Notes: generated by a model from the letters alone, not told the origin. A DNA stretch of 64,000 bases from Priestia endophytica DSM 13796 (GCF_900115845.1 NZ_FOXX01000005.1:186001-250000); one strand, 5' to 3'; numbered from the stretch's first letter, positions 51,885 through 63,950 are shown. Numbers and translations: made by a program.

Positions 51885-52545
51885 TGAATGGTTTCCAAAC
51901 GTTGACTTAGAGTCTTTTCAGCAAGCAACAATTGAGACGCTCTATATGACGTCTATCTCAGTTATTGCAACGTTTATTTTAGGGATTTTACTTGGACTCT
52001 TATTATTTTTAACATCTAAGGGAAGTCTATGGGAAAACAAGTTCTTTAACACAATTATTGCTGTTATTGTGAACGTATTTCGTTCCATCCCCTTTATCAT
52101 TTTAATCATTCTATTGCTTCCTTTTACAAACTTTATAATTGGTTCTATGTTTGGTCCAAAAGCAGCTCTTCCAGCATTAATTATTGGAGCAGCCCCTTTC
52201 TATGCGCGACTTGTAGAAATTGCGCTTCGTGAAATTGATCGTGGAGTTATTGAAGCAGCTCAAGCAATGGGAGCGAAAACAAGAACTATCATTTTCAAAG
52301 TATTGTTACCAGAGTCATTGCCAGCCCTTATTTCAGGTATTACTGTAACAGCTATTGCTCTTATTGGATACACAGCAGTAGCGGCAGCAATTGGAGCAGG
52401 AGGACTTGGCGCCCTAGCATATGACCAAGGATTTAAACGTAATGAGAATGATGTAACATTTTTAGCAACAGCTTTAATTTTAGTTATTGTATTTATTCTT
52501 CAATTCATTGGCGACTTAGCGACGAAGAAAATCGACAAACGCTAA
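51877..52545 (+). CDS. metI: MetI (MetP), methionine importer permease
   Basis: 222 residues, five membrane segments, with the EAA coupling loop EAAQAMGAKTRTIIFKVLLPESLP. Forms a homodimer with two MetN. Between metN and metQ in the same transcript. Confidence 0.94.
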   Translation: MFSEWFPNVDLESFQQATIETLYMTSISVIATFILGILLGLLLFLTSKGSLWENKFFNTIIAVIVNVFRSIPFIILIILLLPFTNFIIGSMFGPKAALPALIIGAAPFYARLVEIALREIDRGVIEAAQAMGAKTRTIIFKVLLPESLPALISGITVTAIALIGYTAVAAAIGAGGLGALAYDQGFKRNENDVTFLATALILVIVFILQFIGDLATKKIDKR

Positions 52546-52584
52546 TGTTATAAACTAATTTTGAAATAAAAGGAGAGTCATTAC

Positions 52585-53412
52585 ATGAAAAAGTTATTTG
52601 CATCAGCTGTTCTAGCTCTATCTGTGACAAGCCTTGCAGCTTGTGGTTCAAGCGGCGGTAGCGACAGCTCTAAGGAAAAAGAAATTAAAATTGTAGCAAC
52701 AAGTACTCCACATGCTGAGATTTTAGAAGAAGCAGCCTCAATTTTAGAGAAAAAAGACATCAAGCTTGATGTTGAAGTGAACGACGATTACAGTTTACAA
52801 AATAAAATGCTAGCTAGTGGTGAAGTTGATGCAAACTTCTTCCAACATACACCATATCTTAAAAATGCAATGAAGGAAGACAAAAGCTTTGATCTTGTAA
52901 GTGCAGGTGGCGTACACCTTGAGCCGATGGGTGTATACTCTAAAAAATATAAAAACCTTGATGAAATTCCTAAAAACGGAACAATTATGATTAGTAATAA
53001 CGTAGCAGAAGAAGGACGCATGCTTTCTCTTTTACAACAAGGCGGTCTTATTAAACTAAAAGAAGGCGTTGACGCTGTTTCAGCAACGAAGAAAGATATT
53101 GTAGAGAATAAGAAAAATATCAACATTAAAGTTGGTGGTGATGCTGCTTTAATGCCAAAAGCATATGAAAATGAAGAAGCAGACGCAGTTATTATTAACA
53201 CTAACTATGCAATCGGAGCTGACTTAACGCCAACAAAAGATGCGATTGAGTTAGAAGGAGAAGACTCGCCATACGTGAATATCGTTGCAGTGAAAAAAGG
53301 TGACGAAGATCGTGAAGAAATTAAAGAACTTATGAAAGTTCTTCATTCGAAAGAGATTCAAGACTTTATTAAAGAGAAATATAAAGGTTCTATCATTCCA
53401 GTTTCAAAATGA
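52585..53412 (+). CDS. metQ: MetQ, methionine-binding lipoprotein
   Basis: 275 residues, NlpA family. Signal peptide with lipobox SLAAC, lipidated Cys20, and GSSGGSDSS linker; binding domain with TSTPHAEILEEAASILEKKD and QHTPYLKNAM. Delivers D- and L-methionine to MetNI. RBS AAAAGGAGAG. Confidence 0.95.
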   Translation: MKKLFASAVLALSVTSLAACGSSGGSDSSKEKEIKIVATSTPHAEILEEAASILEKKDIKLDVEVNDDYSLQNKMLASGEVDANFFQHTPYLKNAMKEDKSFDLVSAGGVHLEPMGVYSKKYKNLDEIPKNGTIMISNNVAEEGRMLSLLQQGGLIKLKEGVDAVSATKKDIVENKKNINIKVGGDAALMPKAYENEEADAVIINTNYAIGADLTPTKDAIELEGEDSPYVNIVAVKKGDEDREEIKELMKVLHSKEIQDFIKEKYKGSIIPVSK

Positions 53413-53417
53413 TTTGG

Positions 53418-53446
53418 AAAGGGAGCGCATTTGCGCTCCCTTTTTT
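53418..53446 (+). terminator. Intrinsic terminator after metQ
   Basis: AAAGGGAGCGCA and TGCGCTCCCTTT, then T's. Confidence 0.85.
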
Positions 53447-53532
53447 ATTTTTATGAGAGGTGCAGAAAGCATACATTTTTTCTAGAAGACCATACTAACG
53501 TTGAAAAGTTTAAAGAAATGGAGTTGATAGGG

Positions 53533-53895
53533 ATGGATACAGGTCAAAATTCAACAGACCAGGCGTTGCATGCGTATAAAGTAGGTATCGGTGAATTCAC
53601 ACAGAAGCTTCCAGATGTTGCTGAAGCATTTAATGCATTTACAGAAACATGTTTTAAAGAAGGAGAACTTTCAGCAAAACAGAAACAGCTGATTGCTCTT
53701 GGAATCAGTCTTGTAGCACAAGATGAATACTGTATTATTTACCATACAAAAGGATGTCTAGATGAAGGAGCAAGTGAGAAGGAAATTCTTGAAGCATGCG
53801 GCGTTGGCGCAGCATTTGGCGGAGGAGCAGCAATGAGTCAAGCTGTTACACTCGTGCAAGAATGCATTGGAGAACTAGATCAGCACACACATTAA
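53533..53895 (+). CDS. yurZ: YurZ-like carboxymuconolactone decarboxylase/AhpD family protein
   Basis: 120 residues, all-helical AhpD/CMD fold. Conserved ELSAKQKQLIALGISLVAQ and CIIYHTKGCLDEGASEKEI; the AhpD redox pair CxxC is reduced to a single Cys before the HTK segment (CIIYHTK), so disulphide chemistry in the usual form is doubtful. Located just before sufC as in B. subtilis. ATG 53533 follows GGAGTTGATAGGG; upstream in-frame starts run into the metQ terminator. Confidence 0.8.
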   Translation: MDTGQNSTDQALHAYKVGIGEFTQKLPDVAEAFNAFTETCFKEGELSAKQKQLIALGISLVAQDEYCIIYHTKGCLDEGASEKEILEACGVGAAFGGGAAMSQAVTLVQECIGELDQHTH

Positions 53896-53910
53896 ACAAA
53901 CGTTTGATTA
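53892..53910. repeat. Copy 2 of the palindromic repeat TTAAACAAACGTTTGATTA
   Basis: Identical to 30023-30041; it overlaps the yurZ stop codon and lies before that gene's terminator. The next base makes a 20-bp near-palindrome. Confidence 0.5.
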
Positions 53911-53943
53911 ATGTTTCTAGGCTAGTATTCAAGCTTTACAATG

Positions 53944-53967
53944 CCCCTTTTTTAAAAGGGGTCTTTT
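53944..53967 (+). terminator. Intrinsic terminator after yurZ
   Basis: CCCCTTTT and AAAAGGGG, then TCTTTTA. Confidence 0.7.
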
Positions 53968-54104
53968 ACATAAGTAAGGAAAGAAACCAATAACAGCTAT
54001 TCCTTAAAATTAGTTAAAGCTTTTCTCTGTTTCTATAGTAGAAAATAGGATAGAATGAGAAGAGATTAAGAGCTAAGCCTAATAGGGAGATTAGCCTTTC
54101 TGGG

Positions 54105-54133
54105 TTGCCATAGGATTTTATTTGTTATAAAAT
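54105..54133 (+). promoter_or_regulatory. Candidate suf promoter
   Basis: TTGCCA at 54105-54110, 17-base spacer, TAAAAT at 54128-54133. Confidence 0.45.
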
Positions 54134-54149
54134 TATAATGAGAATAAAA

Positions 54150-54164
54150 TGAGAATGATTAGTA
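54150..54164 (+). promoter_or_regulatory. Fur-like element upstream of sufC
   Basis: TGAGAATGATTAGTA agrees with about 11 of the 14 informative positions of the Fur consensus; a TGAGAAT copy occurs 11 bases upstream (54139-54145). Weak, unproven. Confidence 0.3.
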
Positions 54165-54219
54165 ATAAAATTAATAATAAATATTGGCATATATAAGCTA
54201 ATAATTGGAGGGTTTACGA

Positions 54220-55005
54220 ATGGCAGGTTCAACATTAAAGATTACAGACCTTCATGTTGAGATTGAAGGAAAAGAGATTTTAAAAGGTGTTAACTTAGAA
54301 ATTAAAGGCGGCGAAATCCACGCTGTTATGGGACCGAACGGTACTGGTAAATCAACGTTATCATCTGCAATTATGGGACACCCTAAATATGAGGTAACAA
54401 AAGGTAGCATCACGCTTGATGGAAAAGATGTTCTTGAGATGGAAGTTGACGAACGTGCACAAGCAGGTCTTTTCCTTGCAATGCAGTACCCAAGTGAAAT
54501 CAGTGGTGTAACAAACGCAGATTTCCTACGTTCAGCAATTAATGCTCGTCGTGAAGAAGGTGATGAAATTTCTCTAATGAAATTCATCCGTAAATTAGAT
54601 TCAAAAATGGAATTGCTTGAAATGGATCAAGACATGGCACAGCGTTACCTAAACGAAGGTTTCTCTGGTGGGGAGAAGAAACGTAATGAAATTCTTCAAC
54701 TTATGATGCTTGAGCCAAAATTAGCAATCCTTGATGAAATTGACTCTGGTCTTGATATTGATGCCTTAAAGGTTGTTTCTAAAGGAATCAATGAAATGCG
54801 CGGAGAAGACTTCGGTTGCTTAATGATTACTCACTATCAACGTTTACTTAACTACATCACACCTGATCATGTTCACGTTATGATGCAAGGACGCGTTGTT
54901 AAATCTGGTGGTCCAGAACTAGCACAACGTCTAGAATCAGAAGGCTACGACTGGATTAAAAAAGAACTTGGCATTGAAGATGAAACAGTAGGACAAGAAG
55001 CATAA
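54220..55005 (+). CDS. sufC: SufC, Fe-S assembly ATPase
   Basis: 261 residues, ABC-type ATPase without membrane domain: Walker A GPNGTGKST, signature FSGGEKKR, Walker B LAILDEIDSGLD, H-loop ITH. Works with SufB and SufD as the cluster scaffold complex. ATG 54220 follows TTGGAGGG. First gene of sufC-D-S-U-B. Confidence 0.96.
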   Translation: MAGSTLKITDLHVEIEGKEILKGVNLEIKGGEIHAVMGPNGTGKSTLSSAIMGHPKYEVTKGSITLDGKDVLEMEVDERAQAGLFLAMQYPSEISGVTNADFLRSAINARREEGDEISLMKFIRKLDSKMELLEMDQDMAQRYLNEGFSGGEKKRNEILQLMMLEPKLAILDEIDSGLDIDALKVVSKGINEMRGEDFGCLMITHYQRLLNYITPDHVHVMMQGRVVKSGGPELAQRLESEGYDWIKKELGIEDETVGQEA

Positions 55006-55028
55006 AGTAAGCGTTAGGAGGAAATGTC

Positions 55029-57989
<2,961 letters not shown>

Positions 57990-58035
57990 GTAGCTTTATG
58001 ATCGTATCAAACCAATATGTAGGGGGTAGTAAAAG

Positions 58036-59433
58036 ATGGCGAAGAAGATGCCAGAAATCGGCGATTACAAGTACGGTTTTTCCGATAAAGACGTATCCAT
58101 TTTCCGTTCAGAACGTGGTTTAACGAAAGAAATCGTAGAAGAGATCTCTCGTATGAAGGAAGAGCCACAGTGGATGCTTGATTTCCGCTTAAAGTCGCTT
58201 GAACATTTTTATAACATGCCAATGCCTCAATGGGGCGGAGACTTAAATAGCTTAAACTTTGATGAGATTACGTATTATGTAAAACCATCAGAACGTTCAG
58301 AGCGTTCTTGGGATGAAGTACCTGAAGAAATTAAACAAACGTTTGATAAATTAGGAATTCCAGAAGCAGAACAAAAATATCTTGCAGGGGTATCTGCTCA
58401 GTATGAGTCAGAAGTTGTTTACCATAACATGCAAGAAGATCTTGAAGCAAAAGGGATTGTCTTCAAGGATACAGATTCAGCACTAAAAGAAAACGAAGAG
58501 CTTTTCCGTGAGCACTGGGCGAAAGTAATTCCGCCAACAGACAATAAGTTTTCAGCACTAAACTCAGCAGTTTGGTCTGGTGGATCATTCATTTATGTGC
58601 CAAAAGGTGTAAAAGTGGAAACACCTCTTCAAGCTTACTTCCGTATTAATTCAGAAAATATGGGACAGTTTGAGCGTACGCTTATCATTGTTGATGAAGG
58701 CGCACATGTACACTATGTTGAAGGCTGTACAGCACCTGTTTACACAACAAACTCACTTCACAGTGCAGTTGTAGAAATCATCATCAAAAAAGATGCTTAC
58801 TGTCGTTATACAACAATTCAAAACTGGGCAAACAACGTATACAACCTTGTAACAAAACGCGCAGTTTGTGAAGAAAACGCGACAATGGAATGGATTGATG
58901 GTAACATCGGTTCAAAACTTACAATGAAATATCCAGCAGTTATCTTAAAAGGTGAAGGTGCTCGTGGTATGACACTTTCTATCGCTCTAGCTGGTAAAGG
59001 TCAGCACCAAGATGCAGGAGCTAAAATGATTCACTTAGCACCAAATACGTCTTCTACAATCGTTTCTAAATCGATTTCTAAACATGGCGGAAAAGTAACG
59101 TACCGTGGTATTGTTCACTTTGGTCGTCGTGCAGAAGGTGCTCGCTCTAATATCGAGTGCGATACGCTTATCATGGATAACAAATCAACATCAGATACAA
59201 TTCCGTACAACGAGATTTTAAACGATAACATCTCGCTTGAACATGAAGCAAAAGTTTCAAAAGTATCTGAAGAACAGCTTTTCTATCTAATGAGCCGTGG
59301 TATCTCAGAAGAAGAAGCAACAGAAATGATCGTAATGGGCTTCATCGAGCCGTTTACAAAAGAACTTCCAATGGAGTATGCGGTTGAAATGAACCGTCTT
59401 ATCAAGTTCGAAATGGAAGGTTCTATTGGTTAA
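58036..59433 (+). CDS. sufB: SufB, Fe-S scaffold subunit
   Basis: 465 residues, SufBD family. Conserved [35 protein letters not shown], and [20 protein letters not shown] near the C-terminus. Central scaffold of the SufBCD complex. Strong RBS (TAGGGGGTAG). Last gene of suf, followed by a terminator. Confidence 0.96.
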   Translation: MAKKMPEIGDYKYGFSDKDVSIFRSERGLTKEIVEEISRMKEEPQWMLDFRLKSLEHFYNMPMPQWGGDLNSLNFDEITYYVKPSERSERSWDEVPEEIKQTFDKLGIPEAEQKYLAGVSAQYESEVVYHNMQEDLEAKGIVFKDTDSALKENEELFREHWAKVIPPTDNKFSALNSAVWSGGSFIYVPKGVKVETPLQAYFRINSENMGQFERTLIIVDEGAHVHYVEGCTAPVYTTNSLHSAVVEIIIKKDAYCRYTTIQNWANNVYNLVTKRAVCEENATMEWIDGNIGSKLTMKYPAVILKGEGARGMTLSIALAGKGQHQDAGAKMIHLAPNTSSTIVSKSISKHGGKVTYRGIVHFGRRAEGARSNIECDTLIMDNKSTSDTIPYNEILNDNISLEHEAKVSKVSEEQLFYLMSRGISEEEATEMIVMGFIEPFTKELPMEYAVEMNRLIKFEMEGSIG

Positions 59434-59442
59434 TAGACAGAA

Positions 59443-59480
59443 AAAAGGGTGAACCTCTTTCAAAGAGGTTCACCCTTTTC
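59443..59480. terminator. Bidirectional terminator after sufB
   Basis: AAAAGGGTGAACCTCTT and AAGAGGTTCACCCTTTT around three bases. Confidence 0.88.
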
Positions 59481-59482
59481 CT

Positions 59483-59614
59483 TTATCGTAGAGCGTTAAG
59501 GCTTGTTTGTTTAGCTTCTTCTACCATTCTTTTTGCTTTTTGGTCTTCAATATGGTCTTTTTTCGCTTTTTCTTCAATCTTCTCTGTCTCATTTTTAGAA
59601 TGAGGGATTTCCAC
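59483..59614 (-). CDS. Possible small protein, 43 residues
   Basis: Minus-strand ORF from GTG 59614: a highly charged, probably single-helix peptide starting VEIPHSKNETEKIEEKAKK and ending SLNALR. AAAAAAGGA stands about ten bases upstream and the stop is immediately before the bidirectional terminator, which supports a real gene. No family recognised. The GTG start and small size keep this tentative. Confidence 0.4.
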   Translation of the reverse strand: MEIPHSKNETEKIEEKAKKDHIEDQKAKRMVEEAKQTSLNALR

Positions 59615-59784
59615 TTTTTAATCATTCCTTTTTTAAAATTTGTAATCAAAGCTTACGTACTGTCCATGAGATTGTTCTAGAAATTAAGCTTCTACCATAT
59701 CTTCCTCCTCTTAAAAAGCATTCATCTATCTTTTTCCCCCTTTTTTCTATAATAAACATTATTGGAATCGTAACCTATCGCCCT

Positions 59785-59810
59785 GTTTAAAGAAAAATTA
59801 AACGTGGTAC
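59785..59810 (+). promoter_or_regulatory. Possible sigma-B promoter of the stress dehydrogenase
   Basis: GTTTAA at 59785-59790, 14-base spacer, TGGTAC at 59805-59810, compared with GTTTAA and GGGTAT. Plausible because related dehydrogenases are general-stress proteins. Weak. Confidence 0.3.
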
Positions 59811-59864
59811 TGACATATATAACAATAAAAAATAATTAAAGATAATGACAAGGAGGAATTGAGG

Positions 59865-60734
59865 ATGAAAGACACAAATCGACAAGTTGGCGGAACAAAA
59901 GGACAAACTCAAGATCGTCAGCCAGGAATTGAAAGTGAAATGGATCCTAGACCTGTATATGAAGAGAAGGACTATAAAGGGGCGGACAAATTAAAAGACA
60001 AAGTAGCTCTTATTACAGGTGGAGATAGCGGAATCGGTAGAGCTGTAGCAATTGCTTATGCAAAAGAAGGCGCACATGTTGCTGTTTCTTACTTAGATGA
60101 AGAAGGAGATGCAGAAGTTGTTAAAGAAGCAGTTGAGAAAGAAGGAGTAAAATGTACGCTTCATGCAGGGGACGTAGGAGATGAAGACTTCTGTAAACGT
60201 CTTATTAAAGATGTTGTAGCTGAACATGGCCGTATTGATATTCTAGTAAACAATGCAGGTGAACAGCACCCACAAGACGGAATTGAAAACATTTCAACAG
60301 AGCAATTGCATAAAACATTCCAAACAAACTTCTTCTCTATGTTTTATCTAACAAAAGGTGCTCTTCCACATATGAAAGAAGGAAGCACAATTATCAATAC
60401 AGCTTCTATTAATGCATATAGAGGGCATGCAACTCTTATTGATTACTCTTCAACAAAAGGAGCAATTGTAGCCTTTACACGCTCAATGGCACAGTCTCTT
60501 GCAGATAAAGGGATTCGAGTGAATGGTGTAGCACCAGGACCAATCTGGACACCGCTTATTCCTGCGACATTCCCAAAAGAACAAGTAGAAGAGTTTGGCT
60601 TAGACACATTAATGAAGAGACCAGGACAGCCTGTAGAGCACGTAGGAAGTTATGTCCTGCTTGCAAGCGATGAATCATCATATATGACAGGACAGTTCAT
60701 CCACATTAATGGAGGAGCCTACATTTCAAGCTAA
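59865..60734 (+). CDS. Short-chain dehydrogenase, YhdF/YdaD-like general stress type
   Basis: 289 residues, SDR with a 40-residue polar N-terminal extension (QVGGTKGQTQDRQPGIES) found in the YdaD/YhdF/YhxC group. Glycine motif TGGDSGIGRAV, NNAGEQHPQ, Ser/Tyr/Lys of the YSSTK active site, and C-terminal GQFIHINGGAY. Cofactor NAD(P); substrate unknown. ATG 59865 follows AAGGAGGAATTG. Monocistronic with terminator. Confidence 0.88.
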   Translation: MKDTNRQVGGTKGQTQDRQPGIESEMDPRPVYEEKDYKGADKLKDKVALITGGDSGIGRAVAIAYAKEGAHVAVSYLDEEGDAEVVKEAVEKEGVKCTLHAGDVGDEDFCKRLIKDVVAEHGRIDILVNNAGEQHPQDGIENISTEQLHKTFQTNFFSMFYLTKGALPHMKEGSTIINTASINAYRGHATLIDYSSTKGAIVAFTRSMAQSLADKGIRVNGVAPGPIWTPLIPATFPKEQVEEFGLDTLMKRPGQPVEHVGSYVLLASDESSYMTGQFIHINGGAYISS

Positions 60735-60760
60735 AAAAAGCCGATTTCCGGCTTTTTTTT
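60733..60760 (+). terminator. Intrinsic terminator after the stress dehydrogenase
   Basis: AAAAGCCG and CGGCTTTT around five bases, then T's. Confidence 0.82.
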
Positions 60761-60838
60761 ATTATTAACACTGCTCAATCGAGAAATCGAAAAGAATAGG
60801 ATATAATAGAAGAAAATAAAATGGTGTGGGGTTTTGAT

Positions 60839-61702
60839 ATGATTCAAATAGGTGTAACAGGCTGGGGTGATCATGATTCCCTTTATCCAGCTGGAACAAG
60901 AAGTAATGAAAAATTAGAAGTATACAGCGGCCATTTTCCTATTGTTGAAGTGGATTCTTCATTTTATGCTGTTCAACATTCTTCAACATTTGAAAAATGG
61001 GTAGCACAAACACCAAAATCATTTGGATTTATTGTAAAGGCATATCAAGGCATGACAGGGCATTTGAAAGAAGAAATTCCTTTTGAATCTAAAGAGGAAA
61101 TGTTTGAGAAGTTTAAGCTATCCATTTCTCCTCTCATAAAAGCAGGTAAGCTAAAGGCTGTTCTCTTTCAATATCCGCCTTGGTTCCGATGTGAAAAAGC
61201 TTCAGTCAACCTACTGAACTATACAAAGAAAATGATGGGATCTATTCCTATTGCAATTGAATTTCGTAATAAGACATGGTTTGAAGGGGAGATGAGAGAG
61301 CGTACAATATCTTATCTGAAAGAAAACGGATGGATTCACACTGTATGTGATGAACCACAGCTTCAAAGTGGAGAAGGATACGTTCCAATTGTGCCAAAGG
61401 CAACCTCCAAAGAGTTAACAATTATTCGTTTTCACGGTCGTAATAGTGCAGGATGGACGAGAGGGAACCGCTCAAATGCAGAGTGGCGAAAAGTACGCTG
61501 CTTGTATCGCTATAATGAAAAGGAATTAGTAGAGTGGAAAAATCGACTTGAAGAGATGAAAAAGGAAACAAAAGAAATTTGTCTTCTTTTTAACAACAAT
61601 TCAGCAGGAGATGCTGCAGATAATGCCAAGCAGATGATTGACCTTCTTAATCTAGAGTATGAAGGGCTTGCTCCAAAGCAGCTGGATTTCTTTGATTTAT
61701 AA
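60839..61702 (+). CDS. yunF: YunF, DUF72 protein
   Basis: 287 residues, TIM-barrel-like DUF72 family: GVTGWGDHDSLYP at the start, YPAGTRSNEKLEVYSGHFPIVEVDSSFY, an AIEFRNKTWF block and CLLFNNNSAGDAADNA near the end. Function not established. ATG 60839 is preferred (TGTGGGG ahead) over one 18 bases upstream. Confidence 0.85.
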   Translation: MIQIGVTGWGDHDSLYPAGTRSNEKLEVYSGHFPIVEVDSSFYAVQHSSTFEKWVAQTPKSFGFIVKAYQGMTGHLKEEIPFESKEEMFEKFKLSISPLIKAGKLKAVLFQYPPWFRCEKASVNLLNYTKKMMGSIPIAIEFRNKTWFEGEMRERTISYLKENGWIHTVCDEPQLQSGEGYVPIVPKATSKELTIIRFHGRNSAGWTRGNRSNAEWRKVRCLYRYNEKELVEWKNRLEEMKKETKEICLLFNNNSAGDAADNAKQMIDLLNLEYEGLAPKQLDFFDL

Positions 61703-61764
61703 CTATCTTTAATCACCTTTCTAAATGTTTATCATACATTGACTATAGAAGGGGTGTAGTCAAA

Positions 61765-62067
61765 ATGATAACGTTAGAACCGATTGTAATTGAAGGAAAA
61801 ACATTCAATGCTACAACAGTTGCTCTGCCAAAAACAACGCTTCTTGTTGTCTCTAACGACAAAGGATACATTATGTGTGGTGCCCTTGATGTTGGACTAT
61901 TAAACGATAAGTTAAAAGATCGCAATATTCTAGCAGGACGGGCAACAGGGGTTAAAACGATTGACCAACTATTAGAGGCTCCTCTTGAATCTGTGACACT
62001 TTATGCGGAACAAAAAGGGATTGTGGCTGGCATGAAGGGAAAAGATGCTTTATTAAAAATGGTGTAG
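61765..62067 (+). CDS. yunC: YunC, DUF1805 protein
   Basis: 100 residues, DUF1805: KTTLLVVSNDKGYIMCGALDV and LLNDKLKDRNILAGRATGVKTIDQLLEAPL match the B. subtilis YunC family, whose structure is known but not its role. RBS AAGGGGTG. Terminator follows. Confidence 0.87.
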   Translation: MITLEPIVIEGKTFNATTVALPKTTLLVVSNDKGYIMCGALDVGLLNDKLKDRNILAGRATGVKTIDQLLEAPLESVTLYAEQKGIVAGMKGKDALLKMV

Positions 62068-62096
62068 GAAGACGGAAGATGCCGTCTTCTTTTTTA
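62067..62096 (+). terminator. Intrinsic terminator after yunC
   Basis: GAAGACGG and CCGTCTTC around six bases, then TTTTTT. Confidence 0.85.
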
Positions 62097-62156
62097 TGAA
62101 TTTAGAAATGAGCTTATCTTCTCTTGCATATATATAGTTTGTAGGGGGGGTAAGCC

Positions 62157-62918
62157 GTGTACAAATTAAGAAGAAGACCCCATCGCAAAGGTCCTCTGCC
62201 ATTTCGGTATGTATTATTGTTAAGCTTTGTTTTCTTTATTTTATCTACGTCGCTTGGAATTTGGCTTATTAATAAGGCGGTAGAACCGACTCTTATGGCT
62301 TATGCAAATATGCAAACGAAAAAAATTGCTCAATATGTCATTAATGAAGCAATTGATAAAGAAATTACAAACCAGCTTGACCCTGAATCAGTCTTTGGTA
62401 CAACTGGAGAAGCAGGAGATGGCACAGCAGTAAATCTTAATACAGCTGTTGTAACAAATGTTTTAAAAGAGACAACAACACTTGTACAAAAGAGTCTGCG
62501 CGATATTGAAAAAGGAGAAGGACAAATTGCAGATCCCCCTAGTGGAGTAGAAATAGAAGAAAGTAAAAAACTTCGCGAAGAGGGAATTTTGTATCATATT
62601 CCACTTGGACGTGCAACAGATAATGCATTGCTTGCAAACCTAGGTCCAAACATTCCAGTAGAGTTTAGCACAATTGGAGCGGCCCATACAGATGTAGAAA
62701 CAAGCATTGAGGAGTACGGAATTAACAATGCTATGATTACAGTTTATGTGAAAGTTCAAGTTGATGTGCAAGTAGTGCTTCCGTTTGCAACGGATATAGC
62801 TAGGGTAACAACGAAAGTTCCTGTTGCAATGAGAATTCATGAAGGAAGTGTACCAGACTATTACAATAGAGGCGGAGACGGCAATGGAGCAGCAATAGAA
62901 CTGCCAGGAAAAAAATAA
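62157..62918 (+). CDS. yunB: YunB, sporulation protein
   Basis: 253 residues. Basic N-terminus (YKLRRRPHRKGPL), one membrane helix about 18-42, then an extracytoplasmic domain: KIAQYVINEAIDKEI, GRATDNALLANLGPNIPVE, and VKVQVDVQVVLPFATD. YunB is needed for efficient sporulation in B. subtilis and its gene belongs to the mother-cell regulon. GTG start after GGGGGGGTAAG. Confidence 0.87.
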   Translation: MYKLRRRPHRKGPLPFRYVLLLSFVFFILSTSLGIWLINKAVEPTLMAYANMQTKKIAQYVINEAIDKEITNQLDPESVFGTTGEAGDGTAVNLNTAVVTNVLKETTTLVQKSLRDIEKGEGQIADPPSGVEIEESKKLREEGILYHIPLGRATDNALLANLGPNIPVEFSTIGAAHTDVETSIEEYGINNAMITVYVKVQVDVQVVLPFATDIARVTTKVPVAMRIHEGSVPDYYNRGGDGNGAAIELPGKK

Positions 62919-62950
62919 AAGGACTTCCAGGAAAGGAAGCCCTTTTATTT
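62913..62950. terminator. Bidirectional terminator between yunB and lytH
   Basis: AAATAAAAGG-CTTCC and GGAAG-CCTTTTATTT arms with one mismatch, overlapping both ends of the convergent genes. Confidence 0.75.
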
Positions 62951-63950
62951 AATTTCCTTTTGCTTTTTGACGATCTGAGCGCTCCCACATTTTTAAATGT
63001 GAATAGGGGTCAAAAGACCACTCAGTTCGTCCGTTGTCTTTGTACATTCCATAATGAAGATGAGGTGGGAATTTTCCTGATGTTCCAGGTGGACCATATC
63101 CTGTGCTTCCAACACCGCCGACAACCATTCCTGGCTCCACAACCTGCCCAACTTCAAGGTCTTTCGTAAATCCGTTTAAGTGAGCAAAGTAGTGATAATT
63201 ATTATTTACATCGCGTATGCCAAGCCGCCATCCGCCATATCTATTCCAGCCTTTCATTTCAACAATTCCATAGCAAGTAGAACGAACAGGAACGCTGTAG
63301 TTGGCAAAGATGTCTGTTCCTTCATGGATGCGACGTCCGCCCCATCCACGTGCATCTCCCCATGTGTTCTTGTAGCTGAAATTAGCATTAAGCGGGAGTG
63401 GGAAAGCATGATGATCTAAATCTAGAGTGCTAAAAGTTTTAAAGAGCTTTGCATGTCCTAGAATGATACTTACAGTTCGGTCACGATGATAATATTGCCA
63501 AAGACCAATCTTAATTTGAGGAGGGGTAATTCCATATGACTGCAAATAAGAACCAATTGTATATAAAATGTCTTCGTCGTCATATTGATCTGCTTTTCCA
63601 TCACCATTTCCATCTTTCCCTATTCCTCCAAACAAGGAGATAACTGTTTCATCTTGAGCTTCTTTATGAGGATTCATTGGCCCAACCCAACGGCTTGGCT
63701 CGATATAAATGCCAAGTGCTCCTTTTTCATGCGGAATATCTTTATGAGTGCGTCGGACTTGGCGCTCATATTGATCAATTCCAGCAAAGTAATACCAAGG
63801 AATATGTGTTGTTGCTTCTGCTTTTTTATACAAGCTCATACGTTCTTCACGAAGTGTTTTTTCATCTTTTTCATTCTCCGTGCTAAAAGCAGCTTGCACA
63901 TTACTAAAGAAAAAACTAACTATAAATAAACCAATAAATAAGGTTCGCAA
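62949..63950 (-). CDS. lytH: LytH, sporulation L-Ala-D-Glu endopeptidase (M23 family)
   Basis: 333 residues. Signal peptide or anchor about 1-22, a family-specific middle region (about 35-185), and an M23 zinc peptidase domain with HEGTD (His209, Asp213) and PHLHYG (His297, His299). LytH cuts cross-link side chains in spore cortex peptidoglycan, leaving single L-alanine residues. TTG start with AAAGGAGG about eight bases before it. Sited next to yunB as in B. subtilis (yunA). Confidence 0.9.
   Translation of the reverse strand: MRTLFIGLFIVSFFFSNVQAAFSTENEKDEKTLREERMSLYKKAEATTHIPWYYFAGIDQYERQVRRTHKDIPHEKGALGIYIEPSRWVGPMNPHKEAQDETVISLFGGIGKDGNGDGKADQYDDEDILYTIGSYLQSYGITPPQIKIGLWQYYHRDRTVSIILGHAKLFKTFSTLDLDHHAFPLPLNANFSYKNTWGDARGWGGRRIHEGTDIFANYSVPVRSTCYGIVEMKGWNRYGGWRLGIRDVNNNYHYFAHLNGFTKDLEVGQVVEPGMVVGGVGSTGYGPPGTSGKFPPHLHYGMYKDNGRTEWSFDPYSHLKMWERSDRQKAKGN

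Larger units (their letters stand above)
53896..54219. other. Intergenic region upstream of sufC
   Basis: 324 bases, no gene seen. It contains the end of the palindromic repeat, the yurZ terminator, the suf promoter (54105-54133) and a Fur-like AT-rich element (54150-54164). Confidence 0.6.

Noticed and set aside
52788-53201. 137-residue minus-strand ORF inside metQ
   Set aside because: Antisense to a lipoprotein gene, no independent evidence.
58331-58348. Third copy of the TTAAACAAACGTTTGATT repeat as a regulatory site
   Set aside because: It encodes conserved SufB residues (IKQTFD), so coding constraint is enough to explain it; kept only as a note in the repeat finding.
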